DNA of 64,000 bases, from contig NZ_SAIY01000001.1 in NCBI RefSeq assembly GCF_010560025.1, positions 558,001 through 622,000 on the forward strand, written 5' to 3'. Under the pieces are notes generated by a model that worked only from the letters and a program-made list of their open reading frames with translations, did not search any database and was not told where the DNA came from. Positions 9,135 to 16,914 of this stretch are shown here, in pieces (positions within the stretch are counted from its first letter, which is position 1; every line of letters starts with the position of its first letter). Source of the DNA: Verrucosispora sioxanthis (GTDB taxonomy: Bacteria > Actinomycetota > Actinomycetes > Mycobacteriales > Micromonosporaceae). The position numbers and the translations under genes are program-made.

Positions 9135-9907
9135 GCCGGGTTGACCACATGGACGTCGCCGCGTACGCGCTCGGCGTGCTTGACGAACAGGACATGGAGC
9201 GGTTCGAGGAACACCTCGCGACCTGCTGGGCCTGTGCCGCCGAGCTGGAGACGATGGTGCCGGTGGTCGGGCTGCTCTCCGACATCGACGAGGAGTCGAT
9301 CACGGCACTGGAGCAGACCCACTCGGATCCGGTCCTGCTGGACCGGACGCTCGTGGCGCTGCGTACGCACCGTCGGCGGGCCCGGTTCCGGCAGGTCCTG
9401 GCGACCGCGGCGGCCGTGGTGGTCTTCGGTGGGCTGACCGGTGTCGTGTTCAGCAATCTCACCGACAGCAGCACGGCACCGCCGATCGCCGGGCCGACCA
9501 CGGCTCCGGTGGGCCCACCGACCGACCGCACCGGCAACCCCAGCGGCCCTAGCTTGGGTGGCAACGAGCAGGAGGGTGAGCAGGTCGATGTCACCGACCC
9601 GGCCACCGGTGTCGAGGCGACGTTCTGGCTGACCTCGAAGGACTTCGGCACGAAGATGGACTTCAGCCTGGGCAAGCTGCCGGGGCCGCGCACCTGCCGC
9701 CTGGTGGTGGTACGCGACGACGGCTCCACCGAGGTCGTCTCCACCTGGTCGGTGCCGGACGGCGGGTACGGCACGAACGCCAACACGCAGTTGCTCACCC
9801 TGTCGGCGGCCACGTCGACGAAGCGGGACGACATCAAGCAGTTCGAGGTGCAGGAGATCGATTCGCGGGGTGCCACGGACACTCTGGTGACCGTCCCAGC
9901 GGCCTGA
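9131..9907 (+). CDS. Zinc-finger anti-sigma factor, single-pass membrane protein
   Basis: This 258 aa protein overlaps the sigma factor by 4 bp and probably holds it inactive. The N-terminal ZAS motif is visible: the conserved His in EEHLATCWACAAEL with CxxC near residues 30-36. A hydrophobic segment, VLATAAAVVVFGGLTGVVF, lies near residues 88-106. The extracytoplasmic part starts with a Pro/Thr/Gly linker and ends in a folded domain (CRLVVVRDDGSTEVVSTWSVPDG) near 190-215. Such proteins release the sigma factor after oxidation or proteolysis; the trigger here is unknown. A strong hairpin follows the gene. Confidence 0.9.
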   Translation: MSRVDHMDVAAYALGVLDEQDMERFEEHLATCWACAAELETMVPVVGLLSDIDEESITALEQTHSDPVLLDRTLVALRTHRRRARFRQVLATAAAVVVFGGLTGVVFSNLTDSSTAPPIAGPTTAPVGPPTDRTGNPSGPSLGGNEQEGEQVDVTDPATGVEATFWLTSKDFGTKMDFSLGKLPGPRTCRLVVVRDDGSTEVVSTWSVPDGGYGTNANTQLLTLSAATSTKRDDIKQFEVQEIDSRGATDTLVTVPAA

Positions 9908-9920
9908 TCCACGTACCCGG

Positions 9921-9950
9921 AAGGCCCGCCTCGACCCCGAGGCGGGCCTT
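9921..9950 (+). terminator. Rho-independent-type hairpin after the sigma/anti-sigma pair
   Basis: A perfect 13 bp stem (aaggcccgcctcg at 9921-9933, its complement at 9938-9950) with a 4 nt loop lies 13 bp after the anti-sigma stop. It is followed by cggtctttcc. Confidence 0.85.
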
Positions 9951-10119
9951 CGGTCTTTCCCGGCGTCAGGCGACTCAGCCACCTGGGGATACGGACTCAC
10001 ACGGACAGAAAACCCAGACGGTTCAATGGATTCTTGTGAACTTGCCCACCCTTTCGGATTCAACCTTGACAGCGCTCGACCCGTACTTCCCGGTGAACTG
10101 CCAAGTATGAGGAGGGCAC

Positions 10120-10788
10120 GTGGCACAGATGAAGCGGACCGTCATCGCCGTGGGCGCCATGTTCGCACTTACGGCCTGCGCACCCGCAGGCTACAACGGG
10201 GCGGACGCGGGCGCGGCCGAGCCGGTCGCCGTCGCCGCGGCCGAGCCCAGCGTGACCGCCGACCCCGAGGCCAGCGCGGAGCCGGGCGCCTCGGCGTCAC
10301 CGGGCGCGGAGGAAGAGACCGACGCTCCCCTGCCCGAGGGTGTCGAACTGACCGACAGCCTGACCGGCAAGAAGTTCCCCCGGATGGGTAGCGCCGTGGT
10401 CAACCAGGACGGCTACATCCTGTACCGCTTCGACCGCGACACCAACGACCCGCCGTCGTCCAACTGTGACGGCCAGTGCGCGGAGGTGTGGCCGCCGGCG
10501 CTGACCGACGGCGCTCCGGAACTCAAGGGTGTCTCCGACGACGACGTCGGCACCATCACCCGCGAGGACGGCACCCGCCAGATCACCCTCGACGGCTGGC
10601 CGCTCTACACCTACATCGGTGACAAGAAGCCGGGCGCCTGGAAGGGCCAGGGCGTCGGCGGCACCTGGTTCGTGGTCAACCCGGACGGCAGCAAGAACCT
10701 GGAGTGCCTGCCCAAGGGCACCCCGAAGGCGGTCGCCCCGCCGTCGAAGACCGAGTCGAACGAGTCGGACTCCGACTACGACTACTGA
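10120..10788 (+). CDS. SCO0930-family secreted lipoprotein
   Basis: The 222 aa product has a lipoprotein signal peptide: KRT, a hydrophobic core, then the lipobox LTAC with Cys near residue 17. An Ala/Glu/Pro-rich spacer follows. Two copies of the secreted-repeat domain are present, GYILYRFDRDTNDPPSSNCDG near 100 with the paired cysteines CDGQC, and GWPLYTYIGDKKPGAWKGQG near 160, ending in WFVVNPDG. Family members are envelope proteins of unknown function, sometimes linked to electron transfer. GTG 10120 is chosen because gaggaggg lies just upstream; ATG 10129 is the alternative. Its position after the sigma/anti-sigma pair makes it a candidate target, but a terminator and 212 bp separate them. 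Confidence 0.88.
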   Translation: MAQMKRTVIAVGAMFALTACAPAGYNGADAGAAEPVAVAAAEPSVTADPEASAEPGASASPGAEEETDAPLPEGVELTDSLTGKKFPRMGSAVVNQDGYILYRFDRDTNDPPSSNCDGQCAEVWPPALTDGAPELKGVSDDDVGTITREDGTRQITLDGWPLYTYIGDKKPGAWKGQGVGGTWFVVNPDGSKNLECLPKGTPKAVAPPSKTESNESDSDYDY

Positions 10789-10803
10789 TCCAGCAGGCAC
10801 CTC

Positions 10804-10842
10804 GGTGGCCGGCCGCAGCCAGCAGTGGCGCGGCCGGCCACC
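10804..10842 (+). terminator. Hairpin terminator after the lipoprotein gene
   Basis: A perfect 13 bp stem (ggtggccggccgc at 10804-10816, complement at 10830-10842) with a 13 nt loop begins 15 bp after the stop codon. No U-tract is present, as is common in high-GC actinobacteria. Confidence 0.8.
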
Positions 10843-11162
10843 GGCGTCTGTCAGGCGCGCACCAGCCGTCAGACGCGGGACGCTGCGGCTGCTTGATCGA
10901 AGATCAACGGTCAGCCGAACAGCCGGCAACGCCTGGACGAACGGCAAGTATCCTCACGATCACCAGGCTGATACATTGCCACACGTCGCGCGCCGGCGCG
11001 TTCGGCCACGGCATGCCGAGCCTGACACCGCTCCGCGGCCGACGAACTAATCGGGGAGTCTCCGGCGCGCCCGGAGAGATACACGGGGGATCTCGGCTTG
11101 TCTGCTGAACCTGTCCGGCAAGATGATCAGCAAGGCTCGGCCCTGGCAGAAGCAGACCTGCG
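10843..11162. other. Intergenic region before the Stealth operon, with a palindrome
   Basis: No convincing gene is visible in this stretch. It contains the perfect inverted repeat TTGATC-gaa-GATCAA at 10893-10907, a possible operator, and a weak -10-like tacatt at 10972-10977. The promoter of the downstream three-gene operon should lie here. The DNA is visibly richer in A/T than the flanks. Confidence 0.4.
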
Positions 11163-12977
11163 ATGATCGCGCTGCGTATCTACCGGGCCTTGCCTCGGCG
11201 CTATCGAGTCCGACTCGTCCAACTTCTTCCCCCACAGCGGCAACTCTGGCTCGTTCGACGATTGACCAGACTGGCACCGCCTCGAGCCCATACCCCTGTC
11301 GGACGCGTACACCGGGTGCGCGACCGCAGTAGCTGGGTGACGGCCGAGGTGGTTGAGCAGGCGACCCCGCTCGCCATGTGGCAGCGCAACCTCGATCTGG
11401 TGACCGACGCGCTCGACGGGGCGGGCATCGACTACTTCTGCGTCCGCCACAAGAACGACCTGCACAGTGCGGTCGCCGTGCCGCTAGCGCGCAAGGGCGA
11501 GGCACTCCGGGCGCTCCAACAACTCACCCAACAGCCGCAGGTCACGGTACGCCTGACCAACGGTGAGGGGAAGCACGCAAGCGCCAAACAGCGGACCGCA
11601 GTCGTCCAGGTCTTCAACGCCGTGTCAGATCCTGACAGCGTCACCGTTCTCGGTAGCGAATTTGCCTGCGAGGTCGAATTCTGGCAGGTGACAACACCAA
11701 CCGACCGACCGATCACTGAGATCGTCGCACCGCGTGGCAACCAGGTCGCCAGTTCCCTGCCGGCCCAAGGCCAAGCCGTTGCCGTACCGGCCTCGCGCCT
11801 GACCCGCCTCGCGCCGGAACGCGGCGAGCCGGGCCGCTACCGGAGTCGTGCGGAGTTCGCGGGCTTGGGGTACGAGCACATAACGTTCCCGATCGACGCC
11901 GTCTACACCTGGGTGGACGGCAACGACACCGACTGGATGCAGCGGAAGAACCTGGCGCTACTCGATCAGCAGCCGGGTTCCGAGATCAGCGACGTGGCCG
12001 CTAACGCATCCCGCTATGTCAGCCGGGACGAACTCCGCTACTCCCTCCGCTCACTCGTGGCCTTCCTGCCCTGGATCCGGATGATCTATCTTGTGACGGA
12101 CGACCAGGTGCCACCCTGGCTGGATGTCACACATCCCATGATCAAGGTCGTGCCTCACCGAGACATATTCGGTGACACCGGCCGGCTCCCGAGCTTCAAC
12201 TCTCATGCGATCGAGTCACGATTGCACCGCATCTCTGGCCTCAGCGAGCACTTCATCTACATCAACGATGACATGTTCTTCGGTCGCCCGCTGCTGCCGA
12301 CCAAGTTCTTTCACGCCAACGGGCTCGCGAAGTTCTTCCCCTCTCCAGCCCAGCTCGATGTCGGACCAGCGACGATCTATGACGCGCCAGTGACCGCAGC
12401 TGGCAAGAACAACCGCCGGCACATCCAGGAACGGTTCGGTCGTACGATCACGCAGAAGATGCGTCACGTGCCGTACCCGCTTCGCAAGAGCGTCTTGGAA
12501 GACATCGAGCGGGAGCTTACCGACGAGGTGCTCGCGACGGCTGAACATCAGTTCCGGCACCCGGCCGACCTGTCCATTCCCTCGTCATTGCAGCACTACT
12601 GGTCCTACCTGTCGGGGAAGGCGGCACCTGGATCGATCGCCTACTCCTACGCCGACCTGGGTCATCCCTCCGCGCCGATTCAGTTGGCGCGGCTGCTGAC
12701 CCGTCGTGATCGCGACGCCTTCTGCCTGAACGACACCGACTCGGCCGAGGTCTCACTTCCCCAACAACACGCCATGCTCAGCGAGTTCCTCTCGGCATAC
12801 TTCCCGTTCCGCGCGCCGTTCGAGCTGCCTGCCCACCTCGAGGTGGAGCGAGCACGCCAAACCGCGAGTGCACTCGCTGCGGCGAGCCTGCCGCTGGACC
12901 CGACCGACCTGATCCGTCGGGGCTCCGGAAGCAGCCAGGCGAGCATCTTCACCAACGGCCGTGAGCCTGTCCAATGA
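11163..12977 (+). CDS. Stealth-family sugar-phosphate transferase
   Basis: This 604 aa protein has all four Stealth conserved regions: CR1 IDAVYTWVDGND near 243, CR2 RDELRYSLRSL near 288, CR3 NSHAIESRLHRISGLSEHFI then YINDDMFFGRPL near 345-380, and CR4 DAFCLNDTDS near 517. Stealth enzymes transfer hexose-1-phosphate from nucleotide sugars to build phosphodiester-linked capsule or teichoic-acid-like glycans; meningococcal SacB and the human GlcNAc-phosphotransferase belong here. An N-terminal domain (residues 1-230) starts with MIALRIYRALP and is shared with the minus-strand paralog at 16915-18714. The stop overlaps the next gene by 4 bp. The ribosome site is weak. Third codon positions carry more A/T than neighbours, which may indicate transfer. 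Confidence 0.92.
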   Translation: MIALRIYRALPRRYRVRLVQLLPPQRQLWLVRRLTRLAPPRAHTPVGRVHRVRDRSSWVTAEVVEQATPLAMWQRNLDLVTDALDGAGIDYFCVRHKNDLHSAVAVPLARKGEALRALQQLTQQPQVTVRLTNGEGKHASAKQRTAVVQVFNAVSDPDSVTVLGSEFACEVEFWQVTTPTDRPITEIVAPRGNQVASSLPAQGQAVAVPASRLTRLAPERGEPGRYRSRAEFAGLGYEHITFPIDAVYTWVDGNDTDWMQRKNLALLDQQPGSEISDVAANASRYVSRDELRYSLRSLVAFLPWIRMIYLVTDDQVPPWLDVTHPMIKVVPHRDIFGDTGRLPSFNSHAIESRLHRISGLSEHFIYINDDMFFGRPLLPTKFFHANGLAKFFPSPAQLDVGPATIYDAPVTAAGKNNRRHIQERFGRTITQKMRHVPYPLRKSVLEDIERELTDEVLATAEHQFRHPADLSIPSSLQHYWSYLSGKAAPGSIAYSYADLGHPSAPIQLARLLTRRDRDAFCLNDTDSAEVSLPQQHAMLSEFLSAYFPFRAPFELPAHLEVERARQTASALAAASLPLDPTDLIRRGSGSSQASIFTNGREPVQ

Positions 12978-13960
12978 GTCCGAATGATCGCCGGAGATCT
13001 TCTCGGCCGCCGCTGCGGCTCCTGCAAGTGGTCTATGGTGCTCGCCGACGAGCGGGTGTGGTGGCGGATCGTCTCACCCGGCGGACCACCCGCTTATTGC
13101 GCGAACCCGTTGTAGATCTTCCCAGGGCGACCTGCGACTACTTCTCGGTTCTCGACGGGCGGACACTGCATGTGCACGCCCTACTACCGGCCTCCGCGGT
13201 TGCCGTCGAGCAGGCGAGTCTACTGTTCATCCAGAGCTCCCGAGTGGTGGTGTGCCCGGCGTCGGCCGAGACGATTGGTGACCGGATCTCGGTGACCGCA
13301 CGAGCCGCATTCGGAACGGGTACTGATGAGATCTCGCTGGGCAAGGGGATCTGGTCGGTGGCGGTCACAGTGTCGGAAGCAAGCGGAGAGCGTCGGTTCG
13401 CGCTGCAGACGACAGAGCCGGCAGAGCACGATGGACCCACGGTGCCGACTCCGCCCCACCCGGTCTCCGGCTGGCGATTTGAGCCAGGTTGCGGCAACCA
13501 GGGACTGGCACACCTCACCGTCAAGGCAGCCAAGGCTCGGGCTGAGGTGCTCCGGCTGGCAACCGGGCCGACCGAGGCACGGATTTCCGCTCGGTTGGTC
13601 GGCGTCGGCTCACTGCAGGACCCGATGATCGTTTTTACCCCGCGCGGTGACGGCACCGATGTGATGATTCCTATCGACCCGGTGAACGGGCAGTTCGAGT
13701 TCACGGTCCCGTTGGCTGAATTGGCCGTTGGACCGCCCGGCGCCGAGGTGATCTGGGAGGCCTGGGTACGCACGTCACCAACTCGAATGGTCCGCCTCGG
13801 CCGGTTTCTGCACGACCTACGTGATCCGCGGACCGTGCTACGGGTCAGCCGGACCACTGTGACGATCGACGATCGACGCTTCGTGGGATACCGGCCCTAC
13901 TACACCAAGGCCGGCAACCTCGCGGTGGCCTGTCTGCACTTTACGGGGGCATCCACATGA
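12974..13960 (+). CDS. Uncharacterised protein of the surface-glycan operon
   Basis: I do not recognise a named family with certainty. The 328 aa product has a basic N-terminus (residues 1-50), no signal peptide and no clear membrane segment. It seems to be built of beta-rich domains, and the C-terminal segment FVGYRPYYTKAGNLAVAC resembles the beta-sandwich regions seen beside TagF-like and other actinobacterial teichoic-acid transferases. It overlaps both neighbours by 4 bp (ATGA at 12974 and 13957), so it is translationally coupled between a Stealth enzyme and a GT4-Stealth fusion. I infer an accessory role, for example acceptor binding or complex assembly. Confidence 0.7.
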   Translation: MSPNDRRRSSRPPLRLLQVVYGARRRAGVVADRLTRRTTRLLREPVVDLPRATCDYFSVLDGRTLHVHALLPASAVAVEQASLLFIQSSRVVVCPASAETIGDRISVTARAAFGTGTDEISLGKGIWSVAVTVSEASGERRFALQTTEPAEHDGPTVPTPPHPVSGWRFEPGCGNQGLAHLTVKAAKARAEVLRLATGPTEARISARLVGVGSLQDPMIVFTPRGDGTDVMIPIDPVNGQFEFTVPLAELAVGPPGAEVIWEAWVRTSPTRMVRLGRFLHDLRDPRTVLRVSRTTVTIDDRRFVGYRPYYTKAGNLAVACLHFTGAST

Positions 13961-16806
13961 AGATCACTTACCTGCTGAACACAGCCGACGCCCTCGGCGG
14001 AACCGAACGGGCCATCCTCACCCAAGCCGACTACTTGGCGCGCCGTCATCAGGTCGAGGTCATCAGCGTCTTCCGCACCAGCGAGACGAGCTTCTTCGCG
14101 AACGATGCGCGAGTTCGCCGACGTTACCTTGTCGACCTTACCGGGCCCACACCTCGGCCCCTGCGACCCACGTCCGTCGACGACGCCGCGTACGAGGCAC
14201 TGGCTCGCAGCGATAGCCGGCTGATCCCCAAGCGATGGGAGAGGCAGTTCAATCGCCTGGCCGACCTTGAGGTCGAGCAGGCACTGCGGTCCCTCGACGC
14301 CGATGTTCTGGTCTCGTCGTCTCCCGCGCTGATGTCACTGGCAACCCGGCTGGCACCTCCCGGGGTCGTCACGGTGCATCAAGAGCACCGACCGTCGCAA
14401 CTACGCGGCGGAACCGGTCAACCGCTCTTCCAGATGTCTCCACGGCTGGACGCTCTGGTGGTGCTCACCGACCGGACCAAGGACTGGTTCGTCGACACCT
14501 TCGGCACCTCCGCCCCACGCTTGGAGGTCATCCCAAACAGCATCCCCGACGGTTTCCGGCCCCGATCCGATCTGCGCAACCCGGTGGTGGCCATCGCCGG
14601 GCGGATGGTGCCAGAGAAGCGGATCGACCACGCCATCCGGGCATTCGGGAAGGTCGCTGCTGCCCACCCGCAATGGACATTGCGGGTCTACGGCGACGGC
14701 CCGCTGCTGCCGGAGATGCGACGTCTCGCCGCCGACCTCGGTCTGCACGACAACGTGCAACTTGTGGGTGCGACCGACCGGATGACCGAGGAGTGGGCCA
14801 AGGCCAGCCTCGCGTTGCTCTCCTCCCGAGACGGCGAGGCGCTGCCGCTGGTCCTGCTGGAGGCGTTCGCCGCAGGCGTCCCGGCGGTCAGCTACGACAT
14901 CCAGACCGGGCCAGCCGAGATCATCACCCACGGTGTGGACGGCCTGTTGGTCCCGTCCGGCGACGAAGACCACCTCGCGCAGGCGCTGATTCGGCTTATC
15001 GCCGACAACGAGATGCGCCGAAACTTCGGTGCCAACGCGCTCGTCGCCGCCGAGCGCTACCGCATCGAGCCGATCATGCGACGGTGGGAAGAGCTCTTTA
15101 CCGAGCTGATCGCCGATCACACGAAGCAGGAGCAAACCCGCGCTGATCGTCTGGCCTCCTGGTTGGCCCTGGCTGGTGGTTCTGGTTTCGCACCCGCCGC
15201 GCCCCGGCCAGGACATGTGACCGTCGGGCCTGATCTGGAGTCACTTGAGAGGCAGATTGAGGACGCAGTTCCCGGCCTGATCCGCAGCGGCGGCCGGTTG
15301 AGCGTAGTCCGTGACGATCTGGTACCAGCCGACGTCTCGTACGACAACTTCAGCGCAGTGGTCGATGTACTGACGGAGCACGGCATCCGGTACTGGATAG
15401 CCCGCGACGCAGGCGTTCGACACCGCGTGGTGGTGCCACTGGAGGAGCGGGAGGCGACCCTGGCCGCGCTCGCCCGCAAGTTCGCCAGGGCTCCCTACTA
15501 CGCCGAGACCCTGGCCGCCGGCGCCAAAGTCACCTCGGTGACACTCGCGGCATGCCTGGTTAGCGAGCCACGGGCGGCCGATGCTGTCGGTCTGCGGGTG
15601 TTCAAGCCCCTCGTGTCACCGTCACGGACTCTGCGTTACGGCCCCGCAGTCGGCTGTGACGTCGAGTTCTGGGTGCCCTCCACAAAGGGGGATGCACTCC
15701 TGGCGACCCGCCGGACGCTGCTCGGCGATTCGATATCGACGGCGGCAATGGTGCCGGCGACCGTTACCATCCGGGACCGGCAGCATCCCACCATCGAACC
15801 CTTCGCCCAACGACTTGTATCCGATGTGGACTTTCCCATCGACGTCGTCTATACCTGGGTCGACGGCGCGGATCCAGCTTGGTTGGCAAGCAAGAACAGT
15901 CTTTTATCGGCGGCCGGAAGATCCCCGGTGGACGCAGCGGAAAGTATGGCCCGGTTCCGGGACCGCGCCGAACTGCGCTACTCCCTACGCTCCATCGACA
16001 TGTACGCCCCGTGGGTACGAAACATCTACCTGGTCACGGCTGGACAGACCCCCAACTGGCTGGACACCGGTCATTCTCGAATCAAGGTCATCGACCACCG
16101 GGACCTGTTCGGCTCACGAGGCACGCTACCGACATTCAATTCACACGCCATCGAGTCACAGCTGCACCATATCGATGGGCTGGCGGAGCACTTCATCTAT
16201 TTCAACGACGACTTCTTCCTCGGCAGACCGGTACAACCGAGCCTCTTCTTCCGCAGCAACGGGTTGGCGCAGTTCTTCCTCTCTCCGACACCCATCCCCA
16301 TGGTCGATGTGAGCGAGGAGGACGACTTCAACTTCAGTGCGGCGAAGAACAACCGCCGGCTGATCCGAGAGGCGTTCGACCGCGTTCTCACGCACGGGCT
16401 GCTGCATGCGCCCTACCCGATGCGCCGCAGCGTCGCCTACGACCTTGACAAGGCCTTCTCCGACGAGATCGAGCGGACTGCGGCAAGCCGGTTGCGCGAC
16501 CACACCGATGTATCGGTCGCCTCCTCACTGCATCACTACTACGCCTACCTCACTCAGCGCTCCGTACAGGGATCCATCCGAGTCAGCTACGTGAACACGG
16601 GGGACCCGAACGAGCACCCGCAGCTGACCCAGATTCTCATCACCCGCGGCTATGACGCGTTCTGCCTGAACGACACCCACCACGGTGACCTCGATGAGAC
16701 GGAGCAGGTTCGAGTCGTCTCCGGTTTCCTTGAGAGCTACTTCCCGGTCGCGAGCCAGTTCGAGCGCGGCAGCCCGCGGAACCAGGCAGTTAGGGCTCGG
16801 TTGTAG
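13957..16806 (+). CDS. GT4 glycosyltransferase fused to a Stealth sugar-phosphate transferase
   Basis: This 949 aa protein joins two enzymes. Residues 1 to about 390 form a GT-B family 4 transferase: LNTADALGGTERAI at the N-terminus, GRMVPEKRIDHAIRAF near 213, and the nucleotide-sugar-binding SRDGEALPLVLLEAFAAGVP near 290. Residues about 455-545 resemble the N-terminal domain of the neighbouring Stealth proteins (VLTEHGIRYWIARDAGVRHR). Residues about 620-920 hold Stealth CR1 (IDVVYTWVDGADPAW), CR2 (RAELRYSLRSI), CR3 (NSHAIESQLHHIDGLAEHFI) and CR4 (DAFCLNDT). One chain could add a sugar and a sugar-phosphate in turn to a repeat unit. ATG 13957 overlaps the preceding stop. The continuous frame excludes a chance read-through. 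Confidence 0.92.
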   Translation: MKITYLLNTADALGGTERAILTQADYLARRHQVEVISVFRTSETSFFANDARVRRRYLVDLTGPTPRPLRPTSVDDAAYEALARSDSRLIPKRWERQFNRLADLEVEQALRSLDADVLVSSSPALMSLATRLAPPGVVTVHQEHRPSQLRGGTGQPLFQMSPRLDALVVLTDRTKDWFVDTFGTSAPRLEVIPNSIPDGFRPRSDLRNPVVAIAGRMVPEKRIDHAIRAFGKVAAAHPQWTLRVYGDGPLLPEMRRLAADLGLHDNVQLVGATDRMTEEWAKASLALLSSRDGEALPLVLLEAFAAGVPAVSYDIQTGPAEIITHGVDGLLVPSGDEDHLAQALIRLIADNEMRRNFGANALVAAERYRIEPIMRRWEELFTELIADHTKQEQTRADRLASWLALAGGSGFAPAAPRPGHVTVGPDLESLERQIEDAVPGLIRSGGRLSVVRDDLVPADVSYDNFSAVVDVLTEHGIRYWIARDAGVRHRVVVPLEEREATLAALARKFARAPYYAETLAAGAKVTSVTLAACLVSEPRAADAVGLRVFKPLVSPSRTLRYGPAVGCDVEFWVPSTKGDALLATRRTLLGDSISTAAMVPATVTIRDRQHPTIEPFAQRLVSDVDFPIDVVYTWVDGADPAWLASKNSLLSAAGRSPVDAAESMARFRDRAELRYSLRSIDMYAPWVRNIYLVTAGQTPNWLDTGHSRIKVIDHRDLFGSRGTLPTFNSHAIESQLHHIDGLAEHFIYFNDDFFLGRPVQPSLFFRSNGLAQFFLSPTPIPMVDVSEEDDFNFSAAKNNRRLIREAFDRVLTHGLLHAPYPMRRSVAYDLDKAFSDEIERTAASRLRDHTDVSVASSLHHYYAYLTQRSVQGSIRVSYVNTGDPNEHPQLTQILITRGYDAFCLNDTHHGDLDETEQVRVVSGFLESYFPVASQFERGSPRNQAVRARL

Positions 16807-16807
16807 G

Positions 16808-16854
16808 CAACGACCCGTGCCGGCTGGGCGCTTCCCGCCGGCACGGGCTCGTTG
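16808..16854. terminator. Bidirectional terminator between convergent Stealth genes
   Basis: An 11 bp perfect stem (cccgtgccggc at 16814-16824, complement at 16837-16847) is extended outward by aacga/tcgtt with one bulge. It lies between the GT4-Stealth gene (+) and the third Stealth gene (-). Confidence 0.8.
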
Positions 16855-16914
16855 AACAATCAGCGACGATGGGTGGCCTGACGCTCCCAAAACGGTCGGG
16901 CGAACCAGACATCA

